Source of the DNA: Paenibacillus plantiphilus
Lineage (GTDB): Bacteria; Bacillota; Bacilli; Paenibacillales; Paenibacillaceae
Direction: 5' to 3'
NCBI RefSeq assembly: GCF_927798095.1
Contig: NZ_CAKMMF010000013.1
Span: 110,551-174,550, forward strand
Length of the DNA stretch: 64,000 bases
Shown: positions 15,852 through 24,560 of the stretch, piece after piece
How positions within the stretch are numbered: the first letter of the stretch is position 1
How the letters are laid out: every line of letters starts with the position of its first letter
Position numbers and translations under genes: made by a program
The notes under the pieces: model-generated
Databases searched by the model: none
Seen by the model: only the letters and a program-made list of their open reading frames with translations
What the model was told of the DNA's origin: nothing

Positions 15852-17051
15852 ATGGGTAGCAAAGTGGAGACGGAAATGCTGCTGAAATCCATTTATCCGG
15901 ATATGATTCAGTGGCGCAGATATTTGCATCGACATCCCGAGCTTTCGTTCCAGGAGAAGGAAACATCCCGCTGGATTGCAGAGCGGCTGCAGGAGATAGG
16001 CTGCGAGGTTGAAATAGGAATCGGAGGCTACGGTCTTATTGCCAGAATTCGCGGGGATCGGCCTGGGCCAGTTGTCGCCTTGCGAGCCGATATTGACGCG
16101 CTTCCTATACAAGATGAGAAGACATGCGATTATACATCATCGGTTCCCGGTGTTATGCATGCTTGCGGGCATGACGCCCATACTGCATCCATGCTTGGGA
16201 TTGCCCGCTATTATTGCTCGCAAAGAGAGAATCTGTCGGGCGAGCGCAGACTGCTCTTCCAACCAGCTGAAGAAGTGACGCCTGGCGGTGCGCTGGGAAT
16301 GATCCAATCGGGTGCGCTTGAGGGCGTTGATGTCATATTCGGTGTTCATCTATGGACACCGCTGCCATATGGGATCGTCTCCTCCAAGGGAGGGGCATTC
16401 ATGGCAGCTCCGGATGAGATTAGCATCGAGATTGCCGGACAGGGAGGGCATGGAGGTTTGCCGCATGATACGGTGGATTCCATCTACATCGGTTCTGCAC
16501 TCGTACAAGCGATGCAATCCATTGTGAGCAGAAATGTGAATCCGCTTGAACCCGCAGTTGTCTCCATCGGATCGTTCCAGGCGGGGACGATCGGCAATGT
16601 CATTGCCGAGCGATGTCAATTGCTCGGTACGGTCCGCACCTTCAACGAAGCGACGCGCGATAGGATCCGGGAACGTCTGGAAACGTTGGTGAGTCAGACA
16701 GCAGCGATGCATAGGGCGACAGCCAAGCTGGACTACCGATTAGGTTATCCGCCGGTCGTCAATGACGAGGAGGAGGCTCGGCGATTCTTTCAGGTCGCGG
16801 AGGAGCAATTCGGCAAGGCGGCTGTACAGGTCTCCGAACCAATAATGGTCGGTGAGGATTTCTCGTATTATTTGCGGGAGAAGCCGGGCTGCTTCATGTT
16901 TGTCGGGGCAGGCAATGAGGCCTGCGGCGCTGTCTATCCCCATCATCATCCCAAGTTTGATGTGGACGAGCGGGCGATGCTTATATCTGCTCAATTAATG
17001 ATTGCAATGGCGGAGGATTATATATCCGAGCATTCTGCGAACACCGTATAA
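15852..17051 (+). CDS. M20-family amidohydrolase (N-acyl-amino-acid hydrolase type)
   Basis: Zinc-dependent hydrolase of about 399 aa related to hippurate and N-acetyl-diaminopimelate deacetylases. Seen are LHRHPELSFQEKET near the start, the metal-binding RADIDALPIQDE and HACGHDAHTAS, the catalytic Glu pair in QPAEEVTPGGA, GVHLWTPLPYG, and EDFSYYL plus HHHPKFDVDE near the end. A dimerisation insert lies between about 180 and 290. The ATG at 15852 is preferred because AGTGAGG precedes it; one at 15825 has no ribosome site. The exact N-acyl substrate is not visible; in Bacillus such genes act in diaminopimelate or cysteine-conjugate breakdown. Confidence 0.88.
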   Translation: MGSKVETEMLLKSIYPDMIQWRRYLHRHPELSFQEKETSRWIAERLQEIGCEVEIGIGGYGLIARIRGDRPGPVVALRADIDALPIQDEKTCDYTSSVPGVMHACGHDAHTASMLGIARYYCSQRENLSGERRLLFQPAEEVTPGGALGMIQSGALEGVDVIFGVHLWTPLPYGIVSSKGGAFMAAPDEISIEIAGQGGHGGLPHDTVDSIYIGSALVQAMQSIVSRNVNPLEPAVVSIGSFQAGTIGNVIAERCQLLGTVRTFNEATRDRIRERLETLVSQTAAMHRATAKLDYRLGYPPVVNDEEEARRFFQVAEEQFGKAAVQVSEPIMVGEDFSYYLREKPGCFMFVGAGNEACGAVYPHHHPKFDVDERAMLISAQLMIAMAEDYISEHSANTV

Positions 17052-17180
17052 CATCAAATGCCAGCACCGTGTTAGAATGAACGGTGGCGCAAACGGCAAC
17101 TCTAAACGATGGAATAAGGCACAGGAACATCGCTTGCTGTTCTCTGAGCTATTATGACACCATCCGAGGAGGAAGCTGTG

Positions 17181-17621
17181 ATGAAAACGGTCAAAGACAT
17201 CATGTCCACAGATTGTATTACCGCTACAACGAAAGATAATATTTATGAGCTTGCCGTATTAATGAAACAGCATGATATCGGATTTATTCCCATTGTGGAA
17301 GGGAAGAAATTGATTGGCGTCGTCACCGACAGGGATTTGGTAACGCGCGGCTATGCAGAGAAGCATTCCGGCTCCACCGCTGTTTCCGAGGTGCTGACAA
17401 ACGATATAAAAACAATTGCTTCTACTACATCGGTTGATGAAGCGGCGAGATTGATGGCCAGCAACCAGATTCGCAGATTGCCTGTTGTAGATAATGGCAC
17501 GCTGATCGGGGTTGTTGCGATTGGCGACCTTGCTGTGAGGGAAATTTTCGTCAATGAAGCAGGTGATGCTCTGAGCGGCATTTCGGAGCAGGAGCACCGT
17601 GAACAGGCATCTATTCACTAA
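17181..17621 (+). CDS. CBS-domain pair protein
   Basis: A 146-aa cytosolic protein made of two CBS domains (about 6-60 and 72-126), with the typical VKDIMSTDCITATTKDN and IPIVEGKKLIGVVTDRDLV, then RRLPVVDNGTLIGVVAIGDLA. Such stand-alone pairs usually bind adenine nucleotides and act as energy sensors. The ligand and partner are not shown. GAGGAGG 7 nt before ATG 17181 fixes the start. It ends at a terminator and is probably monocistronic. Confidence 0.88.
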   Translation: MKTVKDIMSTDCITATTKDNIYELAVLMKQHDIGFIPIVEGKKLIGVVTDRDLVTRGYAEKHSGSTAVSEVLTNDIKTIASTTSVDEAARLMASNQIRRLPVVDNGTLIGVVAIGDLAVREIFVNEAGDALSGISEQEHREQASIH

Positions 17622-17627
17622 AGTTGA

Positions 17628-17670
17628 ACGAGCGCGATTCGGTGCAGACCGACCGCGCTCGTTTTCTATA
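17628..17670 (+). terminator. Intrinsic terminator of the CBS gene
   Basis: Arms ACGAGCGCG (17628-17636) and CGCGCTCGT (17654-17662) are followed by TTTCTATATA. Confidence 0.85.
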
Positions 17671-17797
17671 TATACAACTGTCCAAGGCATACATATTCTA
17701 TTCGCTTTCAGCATAAAAGAAGGGCATTTATTTCATACTGTTTAGAAGATGGAGATGGTCCATTCGTAACGGACATATAAATGGGAGCTGATGAAGA

Positions 17798-19522
17798 ATG
17801 AATCGAGAAGATGGCCCTCTTATGCTGCAAGGCGACCTGACGGTGCTGCTGGATGAGCGTCACCCGAAAGCCGATGCCGCCCGGGAGAAGCTGTCGCAAT
17901 TTGCGGATCTGATCAAGCGGCCAGGACATATCCATACCTATCGGATGACGCCGCTATCGTTGTGGAACGCTGCCGCCTCTCAATTATCCGCTGCTGACAT
18001 CATCGCTTGGCTGAAGCAATATAGCCGTTATGAGCTGCCTCTGCGTTCAATAAGCCAAATTCGGATGCTTGCTGAACGATATGGCCAGCTTATGCTTGAA
18101 CGTTCAACGGACGGAGGATTGCTGCTCCATGGGAATGAAGTCTTGCTGCAAATGCTGTCCCAGCAGTCTTCAATCCGCTCCTATCTGTCAGCAGGACAGA
18201 GAGAGGGACAGCGGGCTGCAAGAGCCGATTGTCGCGGCCTGCTCAAGCAGGAGCTGGTCAGACTCGGCTATCCTGTTGTTGACGGAGCAGGCTATCGGCG
18301 GGGCGAAGAGCTGACTGTGGGACTGAGATGCAGAATAGGAAGCGGCAGCCAATTTGAACTGCGGGATTACCAGGAGCATGCTGTTAATATGTTCTATCGG
18401 GCGGATCGGGATGATGGCGGCAGCGGGGTATTAGTATTGCCATGCGGCGCTGGGAAGACGGTGATCGGAATTGCAGCGATAGCAAGGCTGGGCTGCGAGA
18501 CGCTGATCCTCACGTCGAATGTGACCTCTGTCAAGCAGTGGAAGCAAGAGCTCATAGACAAGACCACGTTGGCAGACCATGAGATCGGCGAATATGCGGC
18601 TTCCTGCAAGCAAGTCTGTCCGGTTACAATTGCGACCTATCAAATATTGACATACAAGCATCAGCGCTCGGATGAATATGCTCACATGAAGCTTTTTCAG
18701 GAACGCAATTGGGGGCTCATTATTTACGATGAGGTTCATCTGCTGCCAGCGCCGGTATTTCGGATGACGGCTGATCTTCAGGCGACAAGGCGTCTTGGAC
18801 TGACAGCGACTTTAATTAGAGAGGATGGGAGGGAGGAGGATGTGTTCTCTCTGATCGGACCGAAAAGGTTCGATATGCCATGGAAGACGCTGGAATCTGC
18901 GGGAGCTATCGCTGCGGCGGAATGCTTCGAAATACGCGTGCCCTTTGCGCATGGGGATCGGGCTGCTTACGATAATGCTGAAGCAAGGACAAAGGCTCGT
19001 CTGGCCGGCGAGAACAAGGAAAAGCTAGAAACGGTAAAATGGCTGCTGAGCATGCATCCAGGCAGGCAAATACTGATAATAGGCCAATACCTTCAGCAGC
19101 TTCATGCTGCTGCTGCTGCGCTGCACGCGCCATTATTGACCGGCGAGCTGCCTCATCAGGAGCGGGAGAAGCTGTATAAGCGGTTCAAGGATGGAGAAAT
19201 TGAGGTTCTTGTCGTGTCCAAGGTGGCGAATTTTGCTGTTGATCTGCCTGACGCAGCCGTTGCCATCCAGCTCTCCGGCAGCTATGGATCAAGGCAAGAG
19301 GAGGCGCAGCGGATTGGTCGGATACTGCGTCCGAAGAGAAGCGATAACAGAGCATGGTTTTATACGCTTGTTACGGAGGGAACGAAGGAAACCGAATTCG
19401 CCCGCAAGCGGCAGCTTTTTATGCTGGAGCAGGGGTATCCCTACGACATTTGCTGCTGGCAGCCATCGATTGGTCGAACAGTCAAGGAATCGCCAGCCCA
19501 GATAGAGGAGGCGGCACAATGA
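17798..19522 (+). CDS. XPB/ERCC3-like superfamily 2 DNA helicase
   Basis: A 574-aa ATP-dependent helicase. Residues 1-190 form a domain of unclear identity. The helicase core then shows FELRDYQEHAV, Walker A PCGAGKT (about 212-218), DEVH (about 311), GLTATLIREDG and the motif VI region QRIGRILRPK. This matches the XPB family, which in archaea and actinobacteria works in DNA repair or transcription-linked unwinding. The stop overlaps the start of the next gene by 4 bp, so the two proteins are probably made together and may form a complex. ATG 17798 follows TGGGAG. It is not a UvrB or RecG relative: the motif VI and the layout differ. Confidence 0.9.
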   Translation: MNREDGPLMLQGDLTVLLDERHPKADAAREKLSQFADLIKRPGHIHTYRMTPLSLWNAAASQLSAADIIAWLKQYSRYELPLRSISQIRMLAERYGQLMLERSTDGGLLLHGNEVLLQMLSQQSSIRSYLSAGQREGQRAARADCRGLLKQELVRLGYPVVDGAGYRRGEELTVGLRCRIGSGSQFELRDYQEHAVNMFYRADRDDGGSGVLVLPCGAGKTVIGIAAIARLGCETLILTSNVTSVKQWKQELIDKTTLADHEIGEYAASCKQVCPVTIATYQILTYKHQRSDEYAHMKLFQERNWGLIIYDEVHLLPAPVFRMTADLQATRRLGLTATLIREDGREEDVFSLIGPKRFDMPWKTLESAGAIAAAECFEIRVPFAHGDRAAYDNAEARTKARLAGENKEKLETVKWLLSMHPGRQILIIGQYLQQLHAAAAALHAPLLTGELPHQEREKLYKRFKDGEIEVLVVSKVANFAVDLPDAAVAIQLSGSYGSRQEEAQRIGRILRPKRSDNRAWFYTLVTEGTKETEFARKRQLFMLEQGYPYDICCWQPSIGRTVKESPAQIEEAAQ

Positions 19523-21228
19523 ATCTTCGGGATATGATCGATAAGCTCTCTTATTCACAGGTAGAAAGATTTGCTCAATCCACGATTTGGTCGCATATGG
19601 ATTTGGAGGAATGGATGAAGGACTCTCCGTTGGCGCTGGATGGCGTACATGCCGCTTGGTCCAAGCTTTCGGGTCAGCAATGCAAGGTGCTCGCAACGAT
19701 TGTCAGTCGGTTCGGAGCATCGCCTTTTCTGGAGGAACAGCTGCTGCAGGAGGCGGATAGAGGAATGACAGGCTCGGCCTATCGGCTGGGCCTGCTTTCA
19801 CTTGCAGAAGCCGGAATCGTCTTCATTGTAAGGAAAGGCTGGGGAGAACGGCTTTATTTTCTCCCGCGTGATATGTATTTTCACTGGCATCGCATTATCT
19901 ATGAACGTCATACGGGCGTTAAGCCGTTAGCGGAGACAGCGGCGTTCTGGAGCGACAGGGTGACGCCGCCAATGCTAAGCTTGCAGCTGCTGCATACGCT
20001 TGCCGAGCTTCAGAGATCCGGGATGAAATGGACGGCAAAGCGCCTGCTCTCTAAACGAACGATAGATAGAAGCGCAGCTCATATTATGATCAAGCAATGC
20101 GCTGCGCTGGATCTTATATTCGGATCGTCCAGTAGTCCTCCGCTGATCGGCTATCCGCTGCCGCTTGCCATTGTGCTGGATCTTGCTATGAGATGCCACC
20201 TGCTTGCAGCTGCTCCGGCAGCCTTCTTCATACAGGAGAAAAAGCTGGCTGAATGGCTCCGTTTAACGATGGAGGAGCAGGAGGAGAGGCTTCTGCGAAT
20301 GGTTATGGAGCAGTATGCGGTTCGCTGTCCAAGCTGTGCTCATGCTGCCGCAAGGCTTAGCGGCTTGCCCATGCTCCAATGGTTCGAGATAGAGATAGAG
20401 GATGCCTCTGCTCAGCATTGGTGCGAATGGATGGCGGATATGGGATGGATGGAGCTGGCGTGGAGCGAAGGGAAACAAGTGTTTCGATGGCTTGTCACAC
20501 CCTGGCCTTACGAACGGCGCAAGGCTGCCGCCAGCGATGCTCATAACAATAATCAACGCATAGCGATTGCGTCAGATGGCAATATCTATGTTCCGCCATA
20601 TGCATCATCAGCTCTTCGATGGCAGATGGAGATGATCGCTGAGCGCGAGCAAAGTGAATCAATTGCTGTCTATCGCATGAATGTACGCTCTCTCAAGCAT
20701 GCGGCCGGGCTAGGTTACACACCACAGCAAATTGCGGAGCTGCTGGAACATGCATCGGGTGAGCGCTTGCCGGATCTTGTATACGCCGATTTATCCAGCA
20801 GCATGAACAATGACGCGCTGGATATGCAAAGGATTCTTAATTTGGGAAGCGATGGGTCGGAACAACGCACAGCAGCGCTCCTTCATGATCCTGCTTCATG
20901 CCATTTGTATGAGCCAATCGTTGATTTTCCAACGGGGAAATCTTTATTTCAAGGTCTGGAAGAAACACCGTCCAACTGGCTGAACCAATATCGGAATTAC
21001 CATCATACGACAAGAAGGGAGCTGCTGGAGCGTGCTTTAAGCTGGCGGATATCGGTTAAACTACAATGTGGGGAAGACGCGGTTTCCTTCGTGCCGGAAC
21101 GAATCGAAACAGCGGCTGACGGCTGGGCTGTGGTCGGGTATACAGAAAAAACTGGCGACATTCTCCATATGAGACTGGAGCCTGCCATGTGGCAGGAGAT
21201 GATGCTGGAGTTTCCACATCCTCATTAA
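19519..21228 (+). CDS. Helicase-associated protein with Helicase_C_3-like domain
   Basis: A 569-aa protein translationally coupled to the XPB-like helicase (ATGA overlap, GGAGG 6-10 nt upstream). It has no helicase motifs. The N-terminal half is helical with winged-helix character (WSKLSGQQCKVLATIVSRFG). Around 355-440 the stretch YVPPYASSALRWQMEMI, YRMNVRSLKHAAGLGYTPQQ and SGERLPDLVYADL resembles the domain called Helicase_C_3, found with XPB-type helicases; a comparable neighbour pairing is known from mycobacteria. It probably acts as a DNA- or helicase-binding partner. The frame also runs upstream to 19354 but that part overlaps the helicase gene and is not needed. Confidence 0.8.
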   Translation: MNLRDMIDKLSYSQVERFAQSTIWSHMDLEEWMKDSPLALDGVHAAWSKLSGQQCKVLATIVSRFGASPFLEEQLLQEADRGMTGSAYRLGLLSLAEAGIVFIVRKGWGERLYFLPRDMYFHWHRIIYERHTGVKPLAETAAFWSDRVTPPMLSLQLLHTLAELQRSGMKWTAKRLLSKRTIDRSAAHIMIKQCAALDLIFGSSSSPPLIGYPLPLAIVLDLAMRCHLLAAAPAAFFIQEKKLAEWLRLTMEEQEERLLRMVMEQYAVRCPSCAHAAARLSGLPMLQWFEIEIEDASAQHWCEWMADMGWMELAWSEGKQVFRWLVTPWPYERRKAAASDAHNNNQRIAIASDGNIYVPPYASSALRWQMEMIAEREQSESIAVYRMNVRSLKHAAGLGYTPQQIAELLEHASGERLPDLVYADLSSSMNNDALDMQRILNLGSDGSEQRTAALLHDPASCHLYEPIVDFPTGKSLFQGLEETPSNWLNQYRNYHHTTRRELLERALSWRISVKLQCGEDAVSFVPERIETAADGWAVVGYTEKTGDILHMRLEPAMWQEMMLEFPHPH

Positions 21229-21346
21229 AGGCGGCAGCATTGGAAGAACGGGAAGGATGCGAAAGGCAACTCTACCTTTTCAAGCCCTTCATATGGTATG
21301 ATAGTATGCAGGCAGTTGCCTAATCCAGCGCAAAGGGGTGAATGCA

Positions 21347-21871
21347 GTGCAAGCGATGTCAACGACAGAACAAGCCGAATTCACTTGGAGCGAATGGGAC
21401 GGGTTGCCACTTGAAGGAGAGGGAAACATATCTCCGACGATCGATATGGCGACACTGCTCCTGAACGCTTACGAGCTAGGCGATATGATCAACCAGTCGG
21501 CCGAAGTTGCCGAATATGCATATTGGAAGAATATAGTAGATGGGGATGAGCGTGTACACGACCTTGTGAAGCAGTTCGACAAGGCCAAGGAGCTGTTCGT
21601 GGAGTGCGAGCGTTTCGGTCGGTTTCATCCCGACTATCATTCTGCCAAGGGTGGGGTGGAAGCGATTCAGCTTCAACTGAATGAGATCGATTGCGTGAGC
21701 CGCTTCAAGGCGGCCGAGCAAGCGGTAGATGATCTGCTATTCAGTATCGCAAGCGAAATCGCTGGATCCGTATCGGACACCATCAAGGTGCCCAGCAATG
21801 ATCCGCTTGTTAAAGGCGGGGGATGCAGCAGCGGAGGCTCATGCGGCTGCAGCAGCGGGAGCTGCGGATAA
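21347..21871 (+). CDS. ylbF: YlbF/RicF-like protein with cysteine-rich tail
   Basis: A 174-aa helical protein of the YlbF/YmcA family. In Bacillus YlbF (RicF) forms a complex with YmcA and YaaT that steers RNase Y and mRNA maturation, affecting sporulation, competence and biofilm. The helical core (about 30-140) contains FDKAKELFVECERFGRFHPDY. The C-terminus has four cysteines in GGGCSSGG, SCGC and SGSCG, fitting the Fe-S clusters reported for the Ric complex. The GTG at 21347 lies 10 nt after AAAGGGG; the next ATG at 21356 is too far. It is followed 27 bp later by ylbG, as in Bacillus. Confidence 0.88.
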   Translation: MQAMSTTEQAEFTWSEWDGLPLEGEGNISPTIDMATLLLNAYELGDMINQSAEVAEYAYWKNIVDGDERVHDLVKQFDKAKELFVECERFGRFHPDYHSAKGGVEAIQLQLNEIDCVSRFKAAEQAVDDLLFSIASEIAGSVSDTIKVPSNDPLVKGGGCSSGGSCGCSSGSCG

Positions 21872-21898
21872 GGGAGAGAAGAGAACGGAGGGGCTTAG

Positions 21899-22162
21899 AT
21901 GTTTTCAGAGCGCGTTGGTTACATTATTTGGGTCAGCGATCTCAAAGCGGCCCGCTCATTAGAAAAGTACGGCTCGGTTCATTACATGTCGCGAAAGCTG
22001 TATTATGTGGTCATGTATATGAATGCTGATCGTGCAGATGAAGTTATTCGCAACATTCAGCGCTTTTCTTTCGTTAAGAAAGTTGAACGTTCGTATCGCA
22101 ATGAGATTAAAACCGAGTATACAAGCAACGAACCAGACAAATCTCGGTTTTACAGTTTGTGA
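21899..22162 (+). CDS. ylbG: YlbG family (UPF0298) protein
   Basis: An 87-aa protein that matches the YlbG family: ERVGYIIWVSDLKAARSLEKYG, then MSRKLYYVVMYMN and the RFSFVKKVERSYR segment. Function is unknown; it is nearly always next to ylbF, as here. ACGGAGGGG 8 nt upstream supports ATG 21899. It is followed by a terminator, so ylbF-ylbG is a two-gene operon. Confidence 0.88.
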   Translation: MFSERVGYIIWVSDLKAARSLEKYGSVHYMSRKLYYVVMYMNADRADEVIRNIQRFSFVKKVERSYRNEIKTEYTSNEPDKSRFYSL

Positions 22163-22169
22163 TTTTTAC

Positions 22170-22211
22170 AGGCGACCGAAGCCGGTAACGGAATGGCGCC
22201 TATTTTTTTGT
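22170..22211 (+). terminator. Intrinsic terminator of ylbFG
   Basis: Arms AGGCG (22170-22174) and CGCCT (22197-22201), with further pairing inside, are followed by ATTTTTTTG. Confidence 0.75.
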
Positions 22212-22351
22212 ATTTTTTAACCCAAAATGTTACAATAATGGGGTGAGATTATTTTTTTGTTGAAAAACTGAACAGTCATGCTACAATGAAAGCGTAATAT
22301 GGGATGGAGAAATAGATACTTAGACCTAATTCTCATCGGAAGGGGCGGTTC

Positions 22352-22792
22352 GTGTTGAAGGATAAAATGACGGAAAGGTGGAACACTTACGAGTCGTTTC
22401 ACATCGTTCTAGGCGACAAGAAGGTAGCGGATATTGTCATCACGAACCATGCCAAAATCCGTTGGTCGGACCGTGTGGAAAACGAGAAAACTGGCTTTGA
22501 GGATATCGCGGATTTTATGTGGCAATGTTTGAAGCAGGGACGAATCGAGCCCTATTATAGAAATGAAGAGGATGTTTATTTGATCGATGACGATCTTGTC
22601 TTTGTGGCTGAGTTCGCAGCATTGGATAAAGAGACGGATCTCGCAGGAAATCCCCTTCACAAAATGATCGTCGTTACGTTCCTGGGACGCATGTCTGAGA
22701 CTATAGAACTACGTGACTTAAAGTCCTATTATTCCTGGCTGCGACATTCCAGAAGGATGACCCTCATAAAAAATAGCAGGAAAAGGAAATGA
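22352..22792 (+). CDS. Hypothetical protein, 146 aa
   Basis: Not recognised. The protein is soluble, acidic in its middle and strongly basic at the end (HSRRMTLIKNSRKRK). Visible features are a VITNHAKIRWSDRVEN segment, a helix FEDIADFMWQCLKQGR and strand-rich VYLIDDDLVFVAEFA plus HKMIVVTFLGRM. The last two resemble a small beta-sheet as in toxin-like or RNA-binding folds, but no catalytic signature is seen. GTG 22352 (or TTG 22355) follows GGAAGGGG. The gene stands alone between two terminators, which supports it being real. Confidence 0.7.
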   Translation: MLKDKMTERWNTYESFHIVLGDKKVADIVITNHAKIRWSDRVENEKTGFEDIADFMWQCLKQGRIEPYYRNEEDVYLIDDDLVFVAEFAALDKETDLAGNPLHKMIVVTFLGRMSETIELRDLKSYYSWLRHSRRMTLIKNSRKRK

Positions 22793-22874
22793 TTGGCGAT
22801 TATATTTCCTTTTTATGCAAGAGGGACGCGTTGCAGCGAAAAAGAAAAGTGGTTTTTACAAATTTCTTACAGAT

Positions 22875-22928
22875 AAAAATGAGTATTGGAGGCCTGAAGG
22901 GCATCTCTCCAATACTCATTTTTATTTG
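22875..22928 (+). terminator. Intrinsic terminator, 17-bp stem
   Basis: Arms 22875-22891 and 22907-22923 pair perfectly, with an A-run before and a T-run after. It ends the hypothetical gene and could also act on the minus strand. Confidence 0.9.
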
Positions 22929-23028
22929 GCCCGTGTTTTGGCAGACGAGGCGTAACACTGCATAATTTTCTCAATAATTGCAAATCATATCATTCATTAA
23001 ACAGGGGTAAAGGGATGGTGATGGCGAC

Positions 23029-24546
23029 ATGACTGCAACCAAGTCCTTTAATGTGCAACTAACTCCGATTTCTTGCAAGCTGGAGGAGAATAGAGAACGG
23101 ATGGAGCAGATATTGGGCGATTGCCATGACCTGTCTATTTTACCGTGGCAATATGGGCCGGATATGTCGCGCAGTGCAGTATCCTTTTATTTTGATACGA
23201 TCGTGATGAACAAGCAAGTGAACTATATGAAGAGTGTGCTTCAAGATATGGTCTTTCATGAGGTTGGTCCTGGAACAGAGGTAACGACGGAGAGCATCAT
23301 TCATTTTTTCGAGCAAAAGGGAGTAAACGCACAATCGGCCGAGCTCGTTAGCAATCTGGACGCAGCCGTTAATAGGGTGCTGGATGGGTATGTTGTCATC
23401 CTGTACGATGGATGGAACAAAGCGCTATGCTTCCCGGCGACCGGTGTGGAGACAAGGCAAATTTCGGAGCCTGTCAATGAGGCGGTCGTGCAGGGTCCAC
23501 GTGAGAGCACGGTTGAAAATTTGAAGAAAAACATTGCGCTTCTCCGTATCAGGCTGAAAAGCGCCAAGCTCAAGCTGGTCACTCTTGAAGGCGGCGGGGA
23601 GACGCGGACAACGATCGCTTATCTCTACTTGAAAGGCGTCATTCATGAGGAGCTGCTGGCGGAGTTCAAGCGAAGAATCGTTAGAGTGAAGGAACTGGAC
23701 ATTATGGAGACCTCCTATATTGAGGAATTGATACAGGACTCTCTGTACTCGCCGTTTCCGCAGTATCGCATTACTGAGCGTCCGGACGTTGCGGTCGCTT
23801 CATTGATCGACGGTAAAATTGTTGTGTTGTCACAGGGTAGCGGCTCCATGCTGATATGCCCAGGTTTATTCGTCGAGATGCTGCAAGCATCTGAAGATTA
23901 TTATCAGCGGACGTTAGGTGCTACGTTGATCAGATGGGTGCGTATCGTTGCCTTTTTCCTGGCTTTGACATTGCCAAGCATCTATATCGCGTTGACAACC
24001 TTTCACCCGGAAATGATCCCCACCGTTCTTCTGCTGGCCATTCTCGACGCTCGTGAAGGTATTCCTTTCCCGGCTTTTGTTGAGGCATTAATAATGGAAT
24101 TTTTCTTCGAGCTATTGCGGGAAGCAGGCATTCGGCTGCCCCGGCCTGTCGGATCTGCAGTCAGCATTGTTGGAGCGCTTGTCATTGGAGAAGCGGCGAT
24201 CAACGCAGGAATCGCTTCTCCTATAATGGTGGTCATGGTAGCTTTGACCGGCATCGCTTCCTTTTCTATTCCCCAATATAATATGGCAATTGCGCTGCGC
24301 ATTATGCGATTTCCAATGATGGTCATGGCCTCCTTCATGGGGGGCTTCGGAATACTGTTCGGTTTATTAGTTATTTTGTGGCATATGATGACTTTGCGAA
24401 CGCTGGGGCAGCAGTATATCAGTACTATGCATTGGTCAGGCCCGCAGCAGCTGTTGAATGTATTTATACGCGCCCCTATCCAATACTTGAACCGTGCCTC
24501 TCATCGAAAGCAAGGAACGGGTCAAACGCCGCAGCCTAATGAATGA
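23029..24546 (+). CDS. Spore germination receptor A subunit (GerA/GerKA family)
   Basis: First gene of a germination receptor operon. The A subunit sits in the spore inner membrane with a large N-terminal domain that senses nutrients and has recently been linked to ion-channel formation. The 505-aa protein has a soluble N-terminal part (1-290) with SAVSFYFDTIVMNKQVNYMK and TSYIEELIQDSLYSPFPQYR, followed by five or so membrane helices. The conserved DAREGIPFPAFVEALIMEF and RLPRPVGSAVSIVGALVIGE lie between them. ATG 23029 follows AAAGGG at long spacing. Its stop overlaps the C subunit's first possible start. Confidence 0.93.
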   Translation: MTATKSFNVQLTPISCKLEENRERMEQILGDCHDLSILPWQYGPDMSRSAVSFYFDTIVMNKQVNYMKSVLQDMVFHEVGPGTEVTTESIIHFFEQKGVNAQSAELVSNLDAAVNRVLDGYVVILYDGWNKALCFPATGVETRQISEPVNEAVVQGPRESTVENLKKNIALLRIRLKSAKLKLVTLEGGGETRTTIAYLYLKGVIHEELLAEFKRRIVRVKELDIMETSYIEELIQDSLYSPFPQYRITERPDVAVASLIDGKIVVLSQGSGSMLICPGLFVEMLQASEDYYQRTLGATLIRWVRIVAFFLALTLPSIYIALTTFHPEMIPTVLLLAILDAREGIPFPAFVEALIMEFFFELLREAGIRLPRPVGSAVSIVGALVIGEAAINAGIASPIMVVMVALTGIASFSIPQYNMAIALRIMRFPMMVMASFMGGFGILFGLLVILWHMMTLRTLGQQYISTMHWSGPQQLLNVFIRAPIQYLNRASHRKQGTGQTPQPNE

Positions 24547-24560
24547 TGAGATGGGCACAT

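Noticed and set aside
22940..23028. Forespore (SigG) promoter for the germination operon
   Set aside because: GCATAA and CATATCA are present but their spacing is about 20 bp, too long for a confident call.
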